A stretch of 64,000 nt of DNA from Verrucomicrobiia bacterium (lineage in GTDB: Bacteria > Verrucomicrobiota > Verrucomicrobiia > Limisphaerales > UBA1100): assembly GCA_014239365.1 (NCBI GenBank), contig JAAZZB010000044.1, positions 1 through 64,000 on the forward strand, written 5' to 3'. Positions 37,448 to 45,372 of this stretch are shown in pieces. The position numbers were made by a program, and so were the translations under genes. Numbering within the stretch: position 1 is the stretch's first letter; each line of letters opens with the position of its first letter. The notes under the pieces are model-generated. The model did not search any database, was not told where the DNA came from, and worked only from the letters and a program-made list of their open reading frames with translations.

Positions 37448-38572
37448 ATGACACGAGGAGTCGCACTGACGCTCATTCTCATCGCGTGGGGCGCGGGCTG
37501 CTCCGGCGATGCCGACCGTCCCGCGCATTTTACCACAGACCAATTGCTGCTGAGCGAAGGCAAATACTATGTCATCGGCGAGACAGATCCTTACACCGGG
37601 CCGGTGATCAATTGGTATCCGAGCGGCGAAAAACAATACGAAGCGCAAATCGTCGAAGGCATCCCACAAGGCCCCGCGATGAATTGGTACGAGAATGGCC
37701 AAAAAATGTCAGAGGTCACGTTGGAAGACAGCCAACCCGTGGGCACGATGAAAGGCTGGCACTCCAATGGCGCGAAGCATTTTGAAATGCCTTTGCACGA
37801 AGGCAAACAACACGGGCTCGTGACCGAATACAACACCGGCAACCATCGCATCGCTTCCACACGCTACGTGGCCGGCGTGCGCGAAGGCGAGGCCATCGGC
37901 TTTGATGCGTCCGGCAAAAAAACTTGGCAAGCCAATTACCGCAACAACCTTTTGGAAGGGGATTTTTTTGAGTACCACCCCAACGGCCAACGCAGCACGC
38001 GGTCGCCCTACAAAGACGGCACACTGCGAGGCGTCGCCGAGGGATGGTATCCCAACGGCACAAAATCCTGGGCCGCCGAGTGGAATGGCCACAAGGCAAT
38101 GGGTACCCACCAAAACTGGCATCCCAATGGTAAGCTGCAACGCAAGCAAGTGTTCGCCGACGGCGCGTTAACCCTTTACACGGAGTGGCACGTGAACGGC
38201 CAAATGACGCTCGAAGCGAAGTACCGAGGCACGGCAATAGTCAGCCAAAAACGATGGGACGCCAAGGGCACGCTGCTGCTGGACGAAGGCGCCACCGCCG
38301 GATTACCGCCCGCGCGCAAGCCGACCCCGCCCAAGCCCAATCCATTTTCCGCCGGTCGCCGCACCGTATGGGTCGCCGGCCAACTCAACCGTGTTTATAA
38401 AGACAAAGACGCCGACATCGTGCAAACCGCCTTCGGCACACCCGACGAGGTGCAGGGAAATGTGTGGGTGTACAACAAACTGAGCATCATCAACACCGCC
38501 ACCCGCCGACGACTCACCACCGCACACTTTTACATCAACAAAGGCACAGTGATTTTAGTGGAAGAAAAATAA
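37448..38572 (+). CDS. Lipoprotein with MORN-type (YwqK-like) repeats
   Basis: 374 residues. The ATG at 37448 gives a lipoprotein signal (LTLILIAWGAGC, lipobox GAGC). Then about ten repeats of the MORN-2 type follow: WYPSGEKQYEAQI, WYENGQKMSEV, WHSNGAKHFEM, YHPNGQRSTRS, WYPNGTKSWAA, WHPNGKLQRKQ, WHVNGQMTLEA. The last ~70 residues (RVYKDKDADIVQTAFGTPDEVQGNVWVYN) form a separate domain that resembles BamE/SmpA-like lipoproteins. NCBI names often call such repeats YwqK antitoxins, but nothing here points to a toxin. Converges directly with the esterase gene. Confidence 0.82.
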   Translation: MTRGVALTLILIAWGAGCSGDADRPAHFTTDQLLLSEGKYYVIGETDPYTGPVINWYPSGEKQYEAQIVEGIPQGPAMNWYENGQKMSEVTLEDSQPVGTMKGWHSNGAKHFEMPLHEGKQHGLVTEYNTGNHRIASTRYVAGVREGEAIGFDASGKKTWQANYRNNLLEGDFFEYHPNGQRSTRSPYKDGTLRGVAEGWYPNGTKSWAAEWNGHKAMGTHQNWHPNGKLQRKQVFADGALTLYTEWHVNGQMTLEAKYRGTAIVSQKRWDAKGTLLLDEGATAGLPPARKPTPPKPNPFSAGRRTVWVAGQLNRVYKDKDADIVQTAFGTPDEVQGNVWVYNKLSIINTATRRRLTTAHFYINKGTVILVEEK

Positions 38573-39310
38573 TCACTTCCGCTGATGCTGCAGAAACCAT
38601 TTGTACAGCTCAGGATTCGCGTAAGTTTTCGTCCACGAATCATGCTGCGCCTCGGGGTACACCGTGAGCTTCGGCCCGGGATGACCGAATTTTTTTAGGG
38701 TCGCCACCATCCGCCGGCTTTCCGCCAGCGGCACCACGGAATCTTTCGCCCCGTGAAACGCCCACACACCCAAACTCTTCAACGCCTTCCCCTTAGCATC
38801 GCCGGCATTGTACGCCTTGATAAAATCGCCCCCGCCACAAATCGGCGCAATCGCCGCAAACCGATCGCAATGCGTCAGGCCCAAACTCCACGTGCCGTAG
38901 CCGCCCATACTTAGGCCGGTGAGATACAAACGCGTTTCATCGGCGCGATAACGCTTCGCCACGTCATCAAGTAGTGTAATTAAAATTTCATCATTCCAAA
39001 CCGTTCCCTTCGGGCATTGAGGCGAAACCACAATGAACTCCATCGCATCACCCTTCTCAACAAGCTTAGGCGGGCCGTGCACCTTTACGCGATTGAGATC
39101 ATCGCCCCGCTCACCCGCGCCGTGCAAAAACAAAATCAGCGGCCATTTTTTCTCCGGTTGCGTCGCGTAGTCCTTCGGCAAATACAACAAGTATTTCACA
39201 TCCAACTCGCGCTTGGATTTCACGATGAGTTTGTTTTGAGTTTGCACAGCCGCGTCAGCTTGCCCTCCAAAGGCAATCGCCAAAAGAAGAATTGAGAAAA
39301 TACATTTCAT
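38573..39310 (-). CDS. Exported alpha/beta-hydrolase (phospholipase/carboxylesterase-like)
   Basis: 245 residues with a signal peptide (MKCIFSILLLAIAFGGQADA). LILFLHGAGERGDD gives the oxyanion loop. The triad is visible: Ser in LTGLSMGGYGTWS, Asp in WAFHGAKDSVVP, His in YPEAQHDSW. This order is that of dienelactone-hydrolase/poly-hydroxybutyrate-depolymerase-like esterases, often used on plant or algal esters. Stop codons of this and the converging lipoprotein gene are adjacent (38572/38573), with no room for a classical terminator between them. Confidence 0.9.
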   Translation of the reverse strand: MKCIFSILLLAIAFGGQADAAVQTQNKLIVKSKRELDVKYLLYLPKDYATQPEKKWPLILFLHGAGERGDDLNRVKVHGPPKLVEKGDAMEFIVVSPQCPKGTVWNDEILITLLDDVAKRYRADETRLYLTGLSMGGYGTWSLGLTHCDRFAAIAPICGGGDFIKAYNAGDAKGKALKSLGVWAFHGAKDSVVPLAESRRMVATLKKFGHPGPKLTVYPEAQHDSWTKTYANPELYKWFLQHQRK

Positions 39311-39366
39311 ACCGCGCCCAGCCTTTGCCGGGAACCGCGGGGCGTCAAGTTTTCCGTGAGCCAACC

Positions 39367-39639
39367 CTAGCGCAAAACCCGCCGGAACATATAACCGCCC
39401 GTGCCCGCCTGAACCATCTCCCAGCCTTCACTGCCGAGATCATCCATCAGCTTCGCCGCAAGCAACTGCGGCCCCTTCGCGGTTGGGTCGATCGGCTCAA
39501 ACTTCACCCAACGCTGCTCCACATAAAGATACTCCCAGCGCGGGCCCTTTGAAACTTTCGGCGCTTGCGCCTGACCCACCCCCACAAACACCGCAGCCGC
39601 CAACGCCGCACCAATTATATAAGGCCGAATATTTTTCAT
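39367..39639 (-). CDS. Small exported DUF4177-like protein
   Basis: 90 residues. Signal peptide (MKNIRPYIIGAALAAAVFVGVGQAQA), then RWEYLYVEQRWVKF and LLAAKLMDDLGSEGWEMVQ, the pattern of DUF4177 proteins (WEY...LG.EGWE). Role unknown. The ATG at 39639 was preferred over a frame extension to 39729. Confidence 0.72.
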   Translation of the reverse strand: MKNIRPYIIGAALAAAVFVGVGQAQAPKVSKGPRWEYLYVEQRWVKFEPIDPTAKGPQLLAAKLMDDLGSEGWEMVQAGTGGYMFRRVLR

Positions 39640-39757
39640 CACGCCGCAGAGTATCCGAGGCGGTCGGATTTGTCGTCCTTTTTCTGGCCCAATATGCAAA
39701 ATCAACACCACCCAAAGATCCAAGTTCAATACTTAGGCAACCCACGCCCAACCCACG

Positions 39758-40522
39758 CTAAAGCTCCTCCTGCAATTCCGCCAGCTCCTCCCGGAACATC
39801 ACCCCCACCCGGTGCTTGGCCAGATACACCTGCGCGCGGCTTACCTCCAGCGCGCGCATGACCTCCGCCACCTCCCATTCCCGAATCACATACGCGTGGA
39901 AAATTTGGAATTGCAGCGGGCTCACCCGTTCCTTCAGTCGAGCCAGCGCGCCCTCCACCAGCGTGCTTTGCCATTCCTCCTCCCACACCGTCTCAATTTC
40001 CGGCCCCTTGGGATCGGCAACCTGCTCCAGCGGATCATCCTCCGCGTGCCTTGGCTCTTGGCGCAGCGGCTCGCGGTTTTGTTTTTTGTAAAAATTACTA
40101 ATCCGACTGCGCGTTACCGTACACAGCCACGCCTTGAAGGAACCCCGCTCGCGCCGCTTCTCAAACCGCCCGATGCCTTGATAAACCTTCAGCGTCGTTT
40201 CCTGAACAATATCCTTGGCATCCGCATCCGAAAGCCCTGCCCGCCGCGCCACATTATAAATCAATTCCGAGTAAATCTCGAAGAACTCCTCCCAACTCCC
40301 CTGATCCTCCTTCGCCTTCAGCCGCGCCAACAACGAACTCCGAGTAGGCGTAGGCGTTTCCCTAGCCAATTTGGATCGCTGGCCGGATGGGCCAGCTTGA
40401 CCAGATTCAGGTGATTTTCCCTCAGACATACGCCGAAACCGCGAGGCCCGCAACGCCAACCCCAGCCTACGTCCCCGAATCAGGAACCCCGACAAATCCG
40501 CCAATCTTTCACTCGCACTCAT
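39758..40522 (-). CDS. ECF-like RNA polymerase sigma factor
   Basis: 254 residues. Region 2 reads WEEFFEIYSELIYNVARRAGLSDADAKDIVQETTLKVYQGI, with GSFKAWLCTVTRSRISNFYKK after it. Region 4 is LQFQIFHAYVIREWEVAEVMRALEVSRAQVYLAKHRV. About 65 residues of Arg/Ser-rich sequence precede region 2; an ATG at 40429 would shorten this extension by 31 residues, so the start is uncertain. There is no anti-sigma gene beside it. It is divergent from the flagellin gene, separated by 165 bases containing the leader element, so it might control that gene. Confidence 0.87.
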   Translation of the reverse strand: MSASERLADLSGFLIRGRRLGLALRASRFRRMSEGKSPESGQAGPSGQRSKLARETPTPTRSSLLARLKAKEDQGSWEEFFEIYSELIYNVARRAGLSDADAKDIVQETTLKVYQGIGRFEKRRERGSFKAWLCTVTRSRISNFYKKQNREPLRQEPRHAEDDPLEQVADPKGPEIETVWEEEWQSTLVEGALARLKERVSPLQFQIFHAYVIREWEVAEVMRALEVSRAQVYLAKHRVGVMFREELAELQEEL

Positions 40523-40547
40523 TTTTTTTCAAAAAAATCACTTCACC

Positions 40548-40625
40548 TTGAAAGATACCCCCTCATTTGGAGGTTTCTATTTTAGGGTTGTGTCTTCGTC
40601 CTAACAAGCTTCGACGAGGATCCAA
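40548..40625 (+). ncRNA. Candidate structured 5' leader, copy A (upstream of flagellin)
   Basis: Matches the leader at 44120-44198 with identical spacing of its first blocks: TTGAAAGAT, 15 bases, GGTTTC, then TTAGGGTTGTGTC (TTAGGCTGTGTC in copy B). Predicted pairings: GAAA with TTTC as an outer stem; CCCTC-ATTT-GGAGG inside it, with one central mismatch; TTAGG with CCTAA; and a short hairpin CTTC-GAC-GAGG. Copy B has GTTC-AAC-GAAC at the last hairpin, changing the outer C-G pair to G-C. It ends about 60 bases before the flagellin ATG. Not recognised as a known riboswitch. Confidence 0.55.
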
Positions 40626-40687
40626 GCCAAATATTAGCGAAATAACAGGGGAAAATAGAAAACCCCCGCACATCGGGCCAAGGTGAT

Positions 40688-42469
40688 ATGAAAATAAACA
40701 CCAACGTAGAAGCGCAACGCGCCGCTTCCAACCTGAACAAAAGCCAGAAAGCACTGGGCGACTCACTCACTCGCCTCAGTTCCGGCACCAAAATCGTCAA
40801 CCCCAGCGATGACGCCGCCGGGCTCGCCGTCAGCTCCCGTCTCTCCGCCCAAATCGCCCGCCTCACCGCCGCGCTCGACAACGTTGCCAACGGCGTCTCC
40901 TTCAGCCAAACGCAGGACGGCTATCTCAAGTCCGTCGATCAAGCCCTCTCCCGAATGGCCGAGCTCGCTATGCTCGCCCGCGACGGCACCAAATCTCCCG
41001 CCGACCGCGGCCTGTACGACGCCGAGTTTCAACAACTCAAATCCTTCATCCGCGAAACCGCTGATAAAGAACTCAACGGCATCCAGCTATTCGATGGCAC
41101 CCAATGGGAAGTCAATACCGACGCCGAAGGCGGCACCTTCGCCATCACCAAACCCGACCTCGGCACCGACGCCTACACCGACGCCATCTCCGAAAGCACC
41201 ACCACCTGGCAAACCAGCATCGACCTTTGGCAAACCTCAAAGGACGGCTACATCACCAAAGTCGATCTCTGGAAAGACGGCTCCGGCAACTGGCACACCG
41301 TCGACCCCGGCAGCGCCACTAAGTTTGACGCCGGCTCATTCCTCGCCACCGAGCCGACAATGGCAGGACCATTATTGGAACTTCCCTTTGATGGCAATGC
41401 CAATGACACCAGCGGGAATAATCACGCCACCACCGTCTCCGGCGCAGTTTTAGCCACAGGCAAAGATGGGACAGCAAACACGGCTTATCAGTTTGATGGA
41501 GTAGATGATAAAATAACAGTGACGATGCCGGAACAGCCACAACAATTTACAGTGAGCTTGTGGTTCAATGCGGAACGAGGCGGTTCGCTAGGATCTGATG
41601 AATTTTTCCATCGGCATTTTTCAAGCAATCGAATGGAATACAATTGGAATATGGGTTGGGGCGGATCAGAAGGAGCAAACGCAATCACTTCAATAGTACG
41701 ACGCGATTCAGCTAACGCAACTGTAGTGAATAGCACGAATTCGTTTCAGCAAAATGTTTGGAACCAAGCAGTTATGAGGTTTGATGGAACAAACCACAGC
41801 ATCTATGTTAACGGATCTTTAGTTGGAACACAGGCAAATGCTGGGGCAATTTCATATGGTTCAAATAACACATTTACGATCGGATCAGATTCCTTGCTGG
41901 ATTTTTTCAAAGGACGGATTGATGAGTTAAACGTATTTGGTCGCGCCTTATCAGCTGCAGAAATTGCTGATTTGTACAGCAGCGATAGTTTGGGCGAAGT
42001 GGCAACAGTCGCCGCCACCGGCGAATTGGTTTCCACCGACCCGACCGCCACCGGCACCAACGAAGACCCCGCCGCCACCAAGATCACCGCCGGTAGCCAA
42101 ATGACCACCGACCCCACCTCAGTCGATCCCGGTGCCACTCAAGTAGCGGTTGCCGGCTCCAATCTGAACACCCTCGCCGCATCCGATTCCGCCGTCAAAG
42201 AAGTCAAGGAAGCCATCCAGCAAGTCGCCATCGATCGCGCCAACCTCGGGGCCTCCCAAGCCCGAATGCACTCCACCAGCCAACAAATGATCGAGGCCAC
42301 CCAAAACCTCCAACAAGCCCGCAGCCGCATCACCGATGTGGACATGGCCGCCGAGATGACCGAATACACCCGCCGCAAAATCCTAGTCCAATCCGGAACC
42401 CAAATGCTACAAAACGCCAACGCCCTCCCCAAACAAGCCCTCGAACTCATCCGCGCCCTGAAAAAATAA
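40688..42469 (+). CDS. Flagellin with an inserted LamG-like domain
   Basis: 593 residues. The N-terminus (MKINTNVEAQRAASNLNKSQ, LSSGTKIVNPSDDAAGLAVS, about 1-140) and C-terminus (DRANLGASQARMHSTSQQM...ITDVDMAAEMTEYTR, about 500-593) are the flagellin D0/D1 coiled-coil domains. Between them lies a region with Thr/Trp-rich repeats, then residues ~227-434 form a LamG/concanavalin-like domain (LPFDGNANDTSGNNHA, AYQFDGVDDKITV, FTVSLWFNAERG, WNQAVMRFDGTNHSIYVNG, GRIDELNVFGRALSAAEI). The insert is clearly AT-richer than the flanks (one 60-base line 38% GC against 68% in the N-terminal part). RBS AAGGTG lies close to the ATG at 40688. No other flagellar genes are in the window. A surface-exposed, possibly glycan-binding filament is inferred. 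Confidence 0.92.
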   Translation: MKINTNVEAQRAASNLNKSQKALGDSLTRLSSGTKIVNPSDDAAGLAVSSRLSAQIARLTAALDNVANGVSFSQTQDGYLKSVDQALSRMAELAMLARDGTKSPADRGLYDAEFQQLKSFIRETADKELNGIQLFDGTQWEVNTDAEGGTFAITKPDLGTDAYTDAISESTTTWQTSIDLWQTSKDGYITKVDLWKDGSGNWHTVDPGSATKFDAGSFLATEPTMAGPLLELPFDGNANDTSGNNHATTVSGAVLATGKDGTANTAYQFDGVDDKITVTMPEQPQQFTVSLWFNAERGGSLGSDEFFHRHFSSNRMEYNWNMGWGGSEGANAITSIVRRDSANATVVNSTNSFQQNVWNQAVMRFDGTNHSIYVNGSLVGTQANAGAISYGSNNTFTIGSDSLLDFFKGRIDELNVFGRALSAAEIADLYSSDSLGEVATVAATGELVSTDPTATGTNEDPAATKITAGSQMTTDPTSVDPGATQVAVAGSNLNTLAASDSAVKEVKEAIQQVAIDRANLGASQARMHSTSQQMIEATQNLQQARSRITDVDMAAEMTEYTRRKILVQSGTQMLQNANALPKQALELIRALKK

Positions 42470-42478
42470 AGTGCCCCC

Positions 42479-42604
42479 GGGAGGGCGAAGCTCCTGCTGA
42501 GCCGCAGGGCGACAAAGTCGCCCTCAACACCAAAACCCAAATTCCAAAATATAAAAAGGCGCGCGTCCCGCACACCACGGCTCAGCGGAAGCTTCGCCCT
42601 CCCC
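42479..42604. repeat. Long inverted repeat after flagellin gene
   Basis: Arms of about 25 bases (42479-42504 and 42579-42604: GGGAGGGCGAAGCTCC... and ...GAAGCTTCGCCCTCCC) match at about 23 positions, with a ~75-base centre. Sits between the flagellin and the YceK-like genes. Could be a transcription barrier or a small non-autonomous mobile element; no T-run follows. Confidence 0.8.
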
Positions 42605-42635
42605 AAAAAAACCTGATAACATCCAAACGAGCCCA

Positions 42636-43070
42636 ATGAAAAACCACACTCAAAAAATTACGGAAATGGCGTTGATACTATTCCTCGTCATTTTTATTTC
42701 ACTATCATCCGGCTGCTCCTCCATCGAGGCCCGCGGCAAGGGGGTGGCCAAACCGTTCCCGGGCATTCAATATATGAGCGATTCGCGACACAGCGTTTAT
42801 GGCACGGATGGATGGTTGAAACCCAAACCACCCGAGCCAATGCCACTCCCAATGCCACTGCCGGAATCGGACGCGGAACACTCCTGCGATTGGGCAATCG
42901 GATTATCTGCTGCTCTCCCCTTGATGGGCGATGAAGCATCAGCGGCCATCGTGTTAATGGTCTACGCCCCCATCGACCTCACCGCCACACTCGCCTTCGA
43001 TCTCCTAATGTGGCCAGCCGACGCACTGGATAACAAATCCCGCAAGCGGGAGGGACAAGATTGTCCCTGA
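42636..43070 (+). CDS. YceK/YidQ-like small lipoprotein
   Basis: 144 residues. ALILFLVIFISLSSGC is a lipoprotein signal (lipobox SSGC). The body (SIEARGKG, PFPGIQYMSD, YAPIDLTATLAFDLLMWPAD) resembles the YceK/YidQ family of outer-membrane lipoproteins, which has the PxDLxxSxxxDTLxxP pattern. A Pro-rich insert (KPKPPEPMPLPMPLPE) is unusual. Function unknown. Confidence 0.7.
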   Translation: MKNHTQKITEMALILFLVIFISLSSGCSSIEARGKGVAKPFPGIQYMSDSRHSVYGTDGWLKPKPPEPMPLPMPLPESDAEHSCDWAIGLSAALPLMGDEASAAIVLMVYAPIDLTATLAFDLLMWPADALDNKSRKREGQDCP

Positions 43071-43080
43071 TTTTTTTTGA

Positions 43081-43192
43081 ACCACAGATTTCACCGATTC
43101 ACACAGATTTTTTGAAGCGAGGGCACACGCGAAGGCGCTCCCCTGTAGCCCGGGCCGGTGGCCCGGGTCCCGGCCCACCGGGCCGGGCTACA
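43081..43192. repeat. Composite repeat (ACCACAGATTTCAC element + family A copy 2)
   Basis: The segment 43081-43112 contains ACCACAGATTTCACCGATTC followed by ACACAGATT, and 43144-43192 holds a full 49-bp family A palindrome (TGTAGCCCGGGCC...GGGCTACA). The same two elements in the same order recur at 44023-44095, so the BrnT/BrnA genes lie between two direct composite repeats. Confidence 0.85.
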
Positions 43193-43218
43193 GAGCATTT
43201 GGTCAAAACGTGTTCCAA

Positions 43219-43650
43219 TTATTTACCGCCGCGCTTTTTCGCGGGGGCTTTCTCTAATTGCGCCAGCAATTCGTGCAATAATTCCGGTGTATTCGGTGGC
43301 AGGTTTCGCCAGGTATCCGCTCGGTTAACTTCATCCAGCCGCTCGCCAATCCACATTTTTATGAGCGACTGACGGGCAATGCCCAGCCGACTCGCCTCAG
43401 CATCCAACGCCGCGACTGTGGGTTTAGGGAAATCCACGTTCACGCGTTGGGCTTCGGCCTCGCTGGCGCGTATGGCTTTGGATAGATCGCCAAAGTCATC
43501 CAGTTCGTCGGAGCCTTCTTCGGCCATACGATCAAACTCTGCCAACGTCACCGTTCGTGTTCCGTCAACCGTGCGCACACCGCTTCCGGTCGCACCGGTC
43601 GCACGAGTCGTCTTTTTTTTCTTCGGTGGGTTTTTAGTCATCGTCTTCAT
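43219..43650 (-). CDS. brnA: BrnA/CopG-type antitoxin
   Basis: 143 residues. The C-terminal part (RVNVDFPKPTVAALDAEASRLG, then IARQSLIKMWIGERL) is the ribbon-helix-helix domain of BrnA/CopG antitoxins. The N-terminus is Lys/Thr-rich (KNPPKKKKTTRATGATG). It overlaps the upstream BrnT gene by 17 bases, the normal toxin-first order for BrnT/BrnA. BrnA binds and neutralises BrnT and represses their promoter. Alternative start at 43641. Confidence 0.88.
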   Translation of the reverse strand: MKTMTKNPPKKKKTTRATGATGSGVRTVDGTRTVTLAEFDRMAEEGSDELDDFGDLSKAIRASEAEAQRVNVDFPKPTVAALDAEASRLGIARQSLIKMWIGERLDEVNRADTWRNLPPNTPELLHELLAQLEKAPAKKRGGK

Positions 43651-43912
43651 ATGCTTTTTTATATTTTAAGTTTGCGCGGTGACAGCTAATCAGGCGCACC
43701 TCATCGCCTCGGTTGGTGCACACCGCCCGCCACACTTTGCCCTTGGCAGTGCCCACTTTATACCAGCGAACCTCGCCGTGTTCCAATGAATCAACCGGGA
43801 CAGTCAACGCTAGCGGGTCAGCCCAAAGCGCTTCGGCCTCTTCAAAACTAATGCCGTGCTTTCGCGCATTTTCGGCGCTTTTCTTTTCGTCCCACTGAAA
43901 GCCCTGCCGCAT
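43634..43912 (-). CDS. brnT: BrnT-type ribonuclease toxin
   Basis: 92 residues. FQWDEKKSAENARKHGISFEEA is the N-terminal DUF497/BrnT signature; VRWYKVGTAKGKVWRAVCTNRGDEVRLISCHRANLKYKKAYE provides the RelE-like core with the Arg, Ser and Arg-rich residues used by BrnT ribonucleases. It precedes the antitoxin. Start at ATG 43912 (a TTG at 43918 is also possible). Expected to stop growth by mRNA cleavage when the antitoxin is lost. Confidence 0.9.
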   Translation of the reverse strand: MRQGFQWDEKKSAENARKHGISFEEAEALWADPLALTVPVDSLEHGEVRWYKVGTAKGKVWRAVCTNRGDEVRLISCHRANLKYKKAYEDDD

Positions 43913-44022
43913 AGCCAAAGATACAACCGAACACCAATTATGGCAACCTTAAATTATACCTTTTTTACCCCTTAATATGCCGCCTTCGGGAGGGGCAAGT
44001 TCCACCGTGTCCCATTTATGAG

Positions 44023-44095
44023 ACACAGATTTCACGGATTCGCACAGATTGATTCATGGGCAATTCTGTAGCCCGGGCCACCGGGCCGGGCTACA
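44023..44095. repeat. Composite repeat (ACACAGATTTCAC element + short family A)
   Basis: ACACAGATTTCACGGATTC then GCACAGATT at 44023-44050, then a 29-bp family A palindrome at 44067-44095 with an internal deletion (TGTAGCCCGGGCCACC...CTACA). Same order and orientation as at 43081-43192. Confidence 0.8.
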
Positions 44096-44119
44096 ACGTC
44101 GCAAAATAATCGCTCTTAT

Positions 44120-44198
44120 TTGAAAGATTTGCCTTCTCGTGGTGGTTTCATAGTTAGGCTGTGTCATAGACCAAAAACCCGTTCAACGAACCGACCAG
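44120..44198 (+). ncRNA. Candidate structured 5' leader, copy B (upstream of prepilin-lectin gene)
   Basis: Same blocks and spacing as copy A at 40548: TTGAAAGAT, 15 bases, GGTTTC, TTAGGCTGTGTC, then a hairpin GTTC-AAC-GAAC (44181-44191). The inner hairpin reads CCTTC-TCGT-GGTGG, again with a single central mismatch. It lies about 40 bases before the GTG start. Confidence 0.55.
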
Positions 44199-44232
44199 AA
44201 AAAACACCTATAAAATAAAGAAAGGACAAGCC

Positions 44233-45360
44233 GTGAACCCCACTACTTCCTACTCACCACTCACTACACCCCCGCGCAAAGCGGGCTTCACCCTTATCGA
44301 ACTCCTCGTCGTCATCGCCATTATTGGCATTTTGGCTGCGATGCTTTTGCCCGCCCTTGCCCGAGCGAAGGCGAAGGCGCGGCGAATCAAATGCGTAAAT
44401 AATCTTGGCTCCATTGGCAAAGCGTTGATGGGGTTTGCGCATGATAATGGTGGGCGATTGCCTTGGCAATTAACCGGCTTATATGAGCGCCATCATTTCG
44501 GCACCAATTACGTCGAGGATCTGGCCCCGATTTTTTCCACTGCCGCGATGAAAAGTGAATTGCAGACAGCCAAGATTTTGCATTCCCCGTGTGATGCCGA
44601 CCGCGAGGCGGCCAATGAAGATGCTCAAAAAGGTTGGAAAGGATACAATGCCAAGACCGGCAATCTCATTTCGAAAAGTGCCATCAGCTATGTCCTAATT
44701 AAGGGGGCGGATATGGCTCGACCTTCCACAGTCTTGGCTGCTACGCGAAATCTTTCCACTTGTGATTTGGCCTCGGCGAACTGGACTGGCGCGGATGAAG
44801 ACCCCATTCCCGATCACGCTATGACCGGCCTCAACAAAAGTCAGGGCCAACTCGTGAAGGGCGACGGCAGCGCAAGCTTCTCTACCGATGCAGATTTTGG
44901 CACTTCGGGTAAACTCATAAAGGGCCATATCAACTCGAGTGGCGGCGTTAGGCTTGGCAAAGCCAGCACACAGGTAATTGGCTGTAGTGCCAAAGGGCCA
45001 ATATTGGGATTGCTTTGGAGTATGCCTTCTTCAGACGGTCGCATCGCCGGATATGTTTTAGAAAAAGGAGGCAAGTATGTAATGGTGGCAACCCGTGGTA
45101 TCAATTGGAATCAGGCAAAAGCTGATGCCGTAAAACGAGGCGGACAACTGGCGGCTTTTGAAACCAAAAGCGAATACAAATCCTTTGTTAAAATTTCAAA
45201 AGGTTGGGCGAAGAATAACTTCTTGTATGTTGGTGGAACATATAACACCGGGTCTAAATCCTGGCAGTGGCTTAGCGGAGGATCCATTGATTCTGAAATG
45301 TTTGCGGGACAAGAATTTAACGACACGGACGAACACTATGTCGTGTTCCAAAACTGGTAA
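44233..45360 (+). CDS. Prepilin-type protein fused to a C-type-lectin-like domain
   Basis: 375 residues. The leader (to PPRKA) is followed by [19 protein letters not shown], the type IV prepilin site, then a pilin-like middle with [11 protein letters not shown] and a typical Verrucomicrobial pseudopilin body. The last ~100 residues ([48 protein letters not shown]) look like a C-type-lectin fold, ending at HYVVFQNW before the last Cys-containing strand, so the domain may be truncated. GC content drops toward the C-terminus (about 35-43% in 45061-45240 against 55% around 44281). Start is GTG at 44233 with a GAAAGGA ribosome-binding site. Likely surface adhesin. Confidence 0.82.
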   Translation: MNPTTSYSPLTTPPRKAGFTLIELLVVIAIIGILAAMLLPALARAKAKARRIKCVNNLGSIGKALMGFAHDNGGRLPWQLTGLYERHHFGTNYVEDLAPIFSTAAMKSELQTAKILHSPCDADREAANEDAQKGWKGYNAKTGNLISKSAISYVLIKGADMARPSTVLAATRNLSTCDLASANWTGADEDPIPDHAMTGLNKSQGQLVKGDGSASFSTDADFGTSGKLIKGHINSSGGVRLGKASTQVIGCSAKGPILGLLWSMPSSDGRIAGYVLEKGGKYVMVATRGINWNQAKADAVKRGGQLAAFETKSEYKSFVKISKGWAKNNFLYVGGTYNTGSKSWQWLSGGSIDSEMFAGQEFNDTDEHYVVFQNW

Positions 45361-45372
45361 TGCTGCTGACTT

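Larger units (their letters stand above)
43913..44232. other. Intergenic region with repeats and a leader
   Basis: 320 bases. It includes the brnT promoter region on the minus strand, the composite repeat at 44023-44095 and the leader element of the prepilin-lectin gene at 44120-44198. No further gene is supported. Confidence 0.6.

Noticed and set aside
42479-42604. Inverted repeat as the flagellin terminator
   Set aside because: The arms are long and far apart, with no T-run; a repeat element is the simpler reading.
40548-44198. Known c-di-GMP riboswitch class for the shared leader
   Set aside because: The conserved core sequences of GEMM-type c-di-GMP riboswitches are not present, so I report it only as an unclassified leader.
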